Assembly: GCA_002256055.1 (NCBI GenBank)
Contig: NKIE01000098.1
Span: 1-8,587 of the forward strand
Origin: Pseudomonas sp. PGPPP3
Lineage (GTDB): Bacteria; Pseudomonadota; Gammaproteobacteria; Pseudomonadales; Pseudomonadaceae
Length of the DNA stretch: 8,587 nucleotides
Direction: 5' to 3'
Under the pieces are notes generated by a model. That model saw only the letters and a list, made by a program, of their open reading frames with translations, ran no database searches and had not been told where the DNA came from. Position numbers and translations under genes: made by a program. Each line of letters opens with the position of its first letter. Within the stretch, counting starts at the first letter, position 1. Shown one piece after another: positions 7,614 through 8,587 of this stretch.

Positions 7614-7733
7614 CCCCCTGAACGCCAAGATAAAACTACTACTTTGGTACTGCCTGCACTCTCCAACGTAGGATTTCCAAAGCCCGTACATTGCCCTGTA
7701 ATGGACCGATAAAAAGAATCGAGACCAAAGGCG
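7614..7733 (+). promoter_or_regulatory. Upstream region of the CXXXCW gene
   Basis: This 120-base gap has no hairpin terminator for the preceding operon. It holds the second copy of TTGGTACTGCCTG (7644-7656), with a TAGGAT (7669-7674) 19 bases beyond TTGGTA that could be a -10 element. The rest is AT-richer than the genes around it, including AAAAAG at 7711-7716. A separate promoter for the CXXXCW gene is likely. Confidence 0.5.
7644..7656 (+). promoter_or_regulatory. Shared 13-bp motif, copy 2
   Basis: This is an exact copy of the 13-bp sequence at 3829-3841, in the same orientation and at nearly the same distance from the downstream start codon (77 against 72 bases). The match extends one T leftwards only in this copy. 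The conserved position relative to the gene argues for a regulator site or core promoter element rather than chance. Confidence 0.55.
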
Positions 7734-8303
7734 ATGAACTACCTAATGCCGTTGTCGTTTGCCCTGCCGTTGCGCCTGTGCCTGGCGGTGTTCGCCCTGT
7801 GCCTGGCGAGCCCGCCGCTGTGGGCTGAAGAATCCTTGCTAACCCCTGATGGCTATCGCAGCGGTCATTACCGCAGCCCCACGCCGGCCAGCAGCGAGTA
7901 CGCCCAAACCCTCGACACTGCCGCCCTGCAACAGCTGTTGCAGAGTCAGCCGCAGACCCGCCTGATCGACGTTTACCGTCAGCAATGGCTGCACGGCCGC
8001 TTTATTGCCGAAGAGCCCCACAGCAACCTGCCTGGCAGTCTGTGGCTGGCCAACAGCGGCGATGGTGTGTTGACTGCGCAGTGGCTCGACTATTTCAGCC
8101 GCAACCTGCAACAGGTCACTCAGGGCGACAAAGGTTGGCCACTGGTGTTCTATTGCCGCTCCGACTGCTGGCTGAGCTGGAATGCAATCAAACGCGCCCA
8201 TCATCTGGGCTACCAAAACCTCTACTGGTACCGTGACGGTATCGATGCCTGGGAACAGGCCGGCCTGCCGCTGGTCCCCGCGCAACCGCAAGCCTTGCCT
8301 TAA
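7734..8303 (+). CDS. Exported rhodanese-like protein with CXXXCW motif, PQQ-catabolism associated
   Basis: The protein has 189 residues. The ATG at 7734 follows AAAGG (7727-7731) closely; an alternative ATG at 7746 would shorten it by four residues and keep the signal peptide. The leader has a long hydrophobic core with likely cleavage near PLWA-EES (residue 31). The mature part is a single rhodanese-like domain: LIDVYRQQW near the start, LPGSLWLAN, LVFYCRSDCW, and a C-terminal GYQNLYWYRDGIDAWEQAGLPL that is typical of the fold. C141 takes the place of the catalytic rhodanese cysteine. C145 and W146 fill the loop where ordinary rhodaneses have Asn-Arg. Although often named CXXCW, this motif has three residues between the cysteines. 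The gene family occurs with PQQ alcohol dehydrogenases. A periplasmic thiol or disulfide role is inferred; the substrate is unknown. Confidence 0.9.
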   Translation: MNYLMPLSFALPLRLCLAVFALCLASPPLWAEESLLTPDGYRSGHYRSPTPASSEYAQTLDTAALQQLLQSQPQTRLIDVYRQQWLHGRFIAEEPHSNLPGSLWLANSGDGVLTAQWLDYFSRNLQQVTQGDKGWPLVFYCRSDCWLSWNAIKRAHHLGYQNLYWYRDGIDAWEQAGLPLVPAQPQALP

Positions 8304-8367
8304 AACGTGCGAAACACCCTATGACGGCTGAAGCCACACCATAATCAAAACAATGAGGTGAAAAGCC
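8304..8367 (+). promoter_or_regulatory. Leader of the PedR1-like regulator gene
   Basis: The 64-base gap holds a good ribosome binding site, GAGGTG (8355-8360), 7 bases before the ATG at 8368. CATAAT (8340-8345) resembles a -10 box but has no matching -35. The 13-bp motif seen in the two other plus-strand leaders is absent, and there is no terminator hairpin after the CXXXCW gene, so co-transcription is possible. Confidence 0.45.
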
Positions 8368-8587
8368 ATGTACAAAATTCTAATTGCCGACGACCACCCG
8401 CTGTTCCGCGAAGCCATCCACAACGTCATCAGTGATGGTTTTCCCGGCTGCGAAATCATGGAAACTGCCGACCTCGACAGCGCCCTGGCCCTGACCCTGG
8501 AGCACGACGACCTCGACCTGATCCTGCTCGACCTGAATATGCCTGGCATGCACGGCCTGAACGGTTTGATTAACCTGCGCAACGCGG
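8368..8587 (+). CDS. pedR1: Response regulator, PedR1/AgmR/ErbR/ExaE type, N-terminal part
   Basis: Only the first 73 residues are present; the frame is still open at the window end. The sequence begins [20 protein letters not shown] and is a receiver domain with D8/D9, the phosphoacceptor D55 in [13 protein letters not shown] and the usual helix after it. This start matches, nearly residue for residue as I recall, the AgmR/PedR1 (ErbR, ExaE) regulators that turn on PQQ-dependent ethanol oxidation in Pseudomonas. A LuxR-type DNA-binding domain should follow outside the window. It reads away from the ABC operon and CXXXCW gene on the same strand. In P. putida it is reported to work with a separate cytoplasmic kinase (PedS1), whose gene is expected nearby downstream. 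Confidence 0.92.
   Translation, partial: MYKILIADDHPLFREAIHNVISDGFPGCEIMETADLDSALALTLEHDDLDLILLDLNMPGMHGLNGLINLRNA

Overview
The window reads as chromosomal DNA of a Pseudomonas species: high GC, Pseudomonas-like codon use, and the gene order of the ped/exa locus for pyrroloquinoline quinone (PQQ)-dependent alcohol oxidation. From memory this is collinear with the region around pedE (qedH) in P. putida KT2440. No mobile element, CRISPR array, tRNA or rRNA was seen, and no gene-free stretch exceeds about 160 bases.

Layout. (1) Bases 1-600 hold the 3' part of a PQQ alcohol dehydrogenase of the ExaA/PedE type, followed by a strong intrinsic terminator, a second hairpin, and a gene for an exported pentapeptide-repeat protein (691-1338). 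(2) Bases 1415-3756, minus strand, form a tight three-gene unit: a small exported beta-rich protein, a NarX/UhpB-type sensor kinase (PedS2-like) and a NarL/LuxR-type response regulator (PedR2-like). PedS2/PedR2 is known in P. putida for the lanthanide-dependent switch between calcium- and lanthanide-type alcohol dehydrogenases. (3) From a divergent intergenic region, bases 3914-7613 encode a plus-strand operon: a type-I periplasmic binding protein, a seven-bladed propeller protein, an ABC ATPase and an ABC-2 permease (PedA1-A2-B-C-like). (4) Bases 7734-8303 encode an exported rhodanese-like protein with a CXXXCW motif. (5) From base 8368 a second NarL-type regulator begins (PedR1/AgmR/ErbR/ExaE-like) and runs off the window.

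How it fits together. The dehydrogenase oxidises alcohols in the periplasm. Two response regulators frame its control: one for alcohol induction (end of the window) and one for metal choice (middle). The PedA1A2BC-like ABC system has been linked in P. putida to lanthanide-dependent growth, and older work suggested alcohol efflux.

The observations most worth a second look are: an apparent in-frame loss of about 50 residues inside the dehydrogenase; a 13-bp sequence shared exactly by the two plus-strand upstream regions of the ABC operon and the CXXXCW gene; and the unexplained small exported protein placed directly upstream of the sensor kinase.
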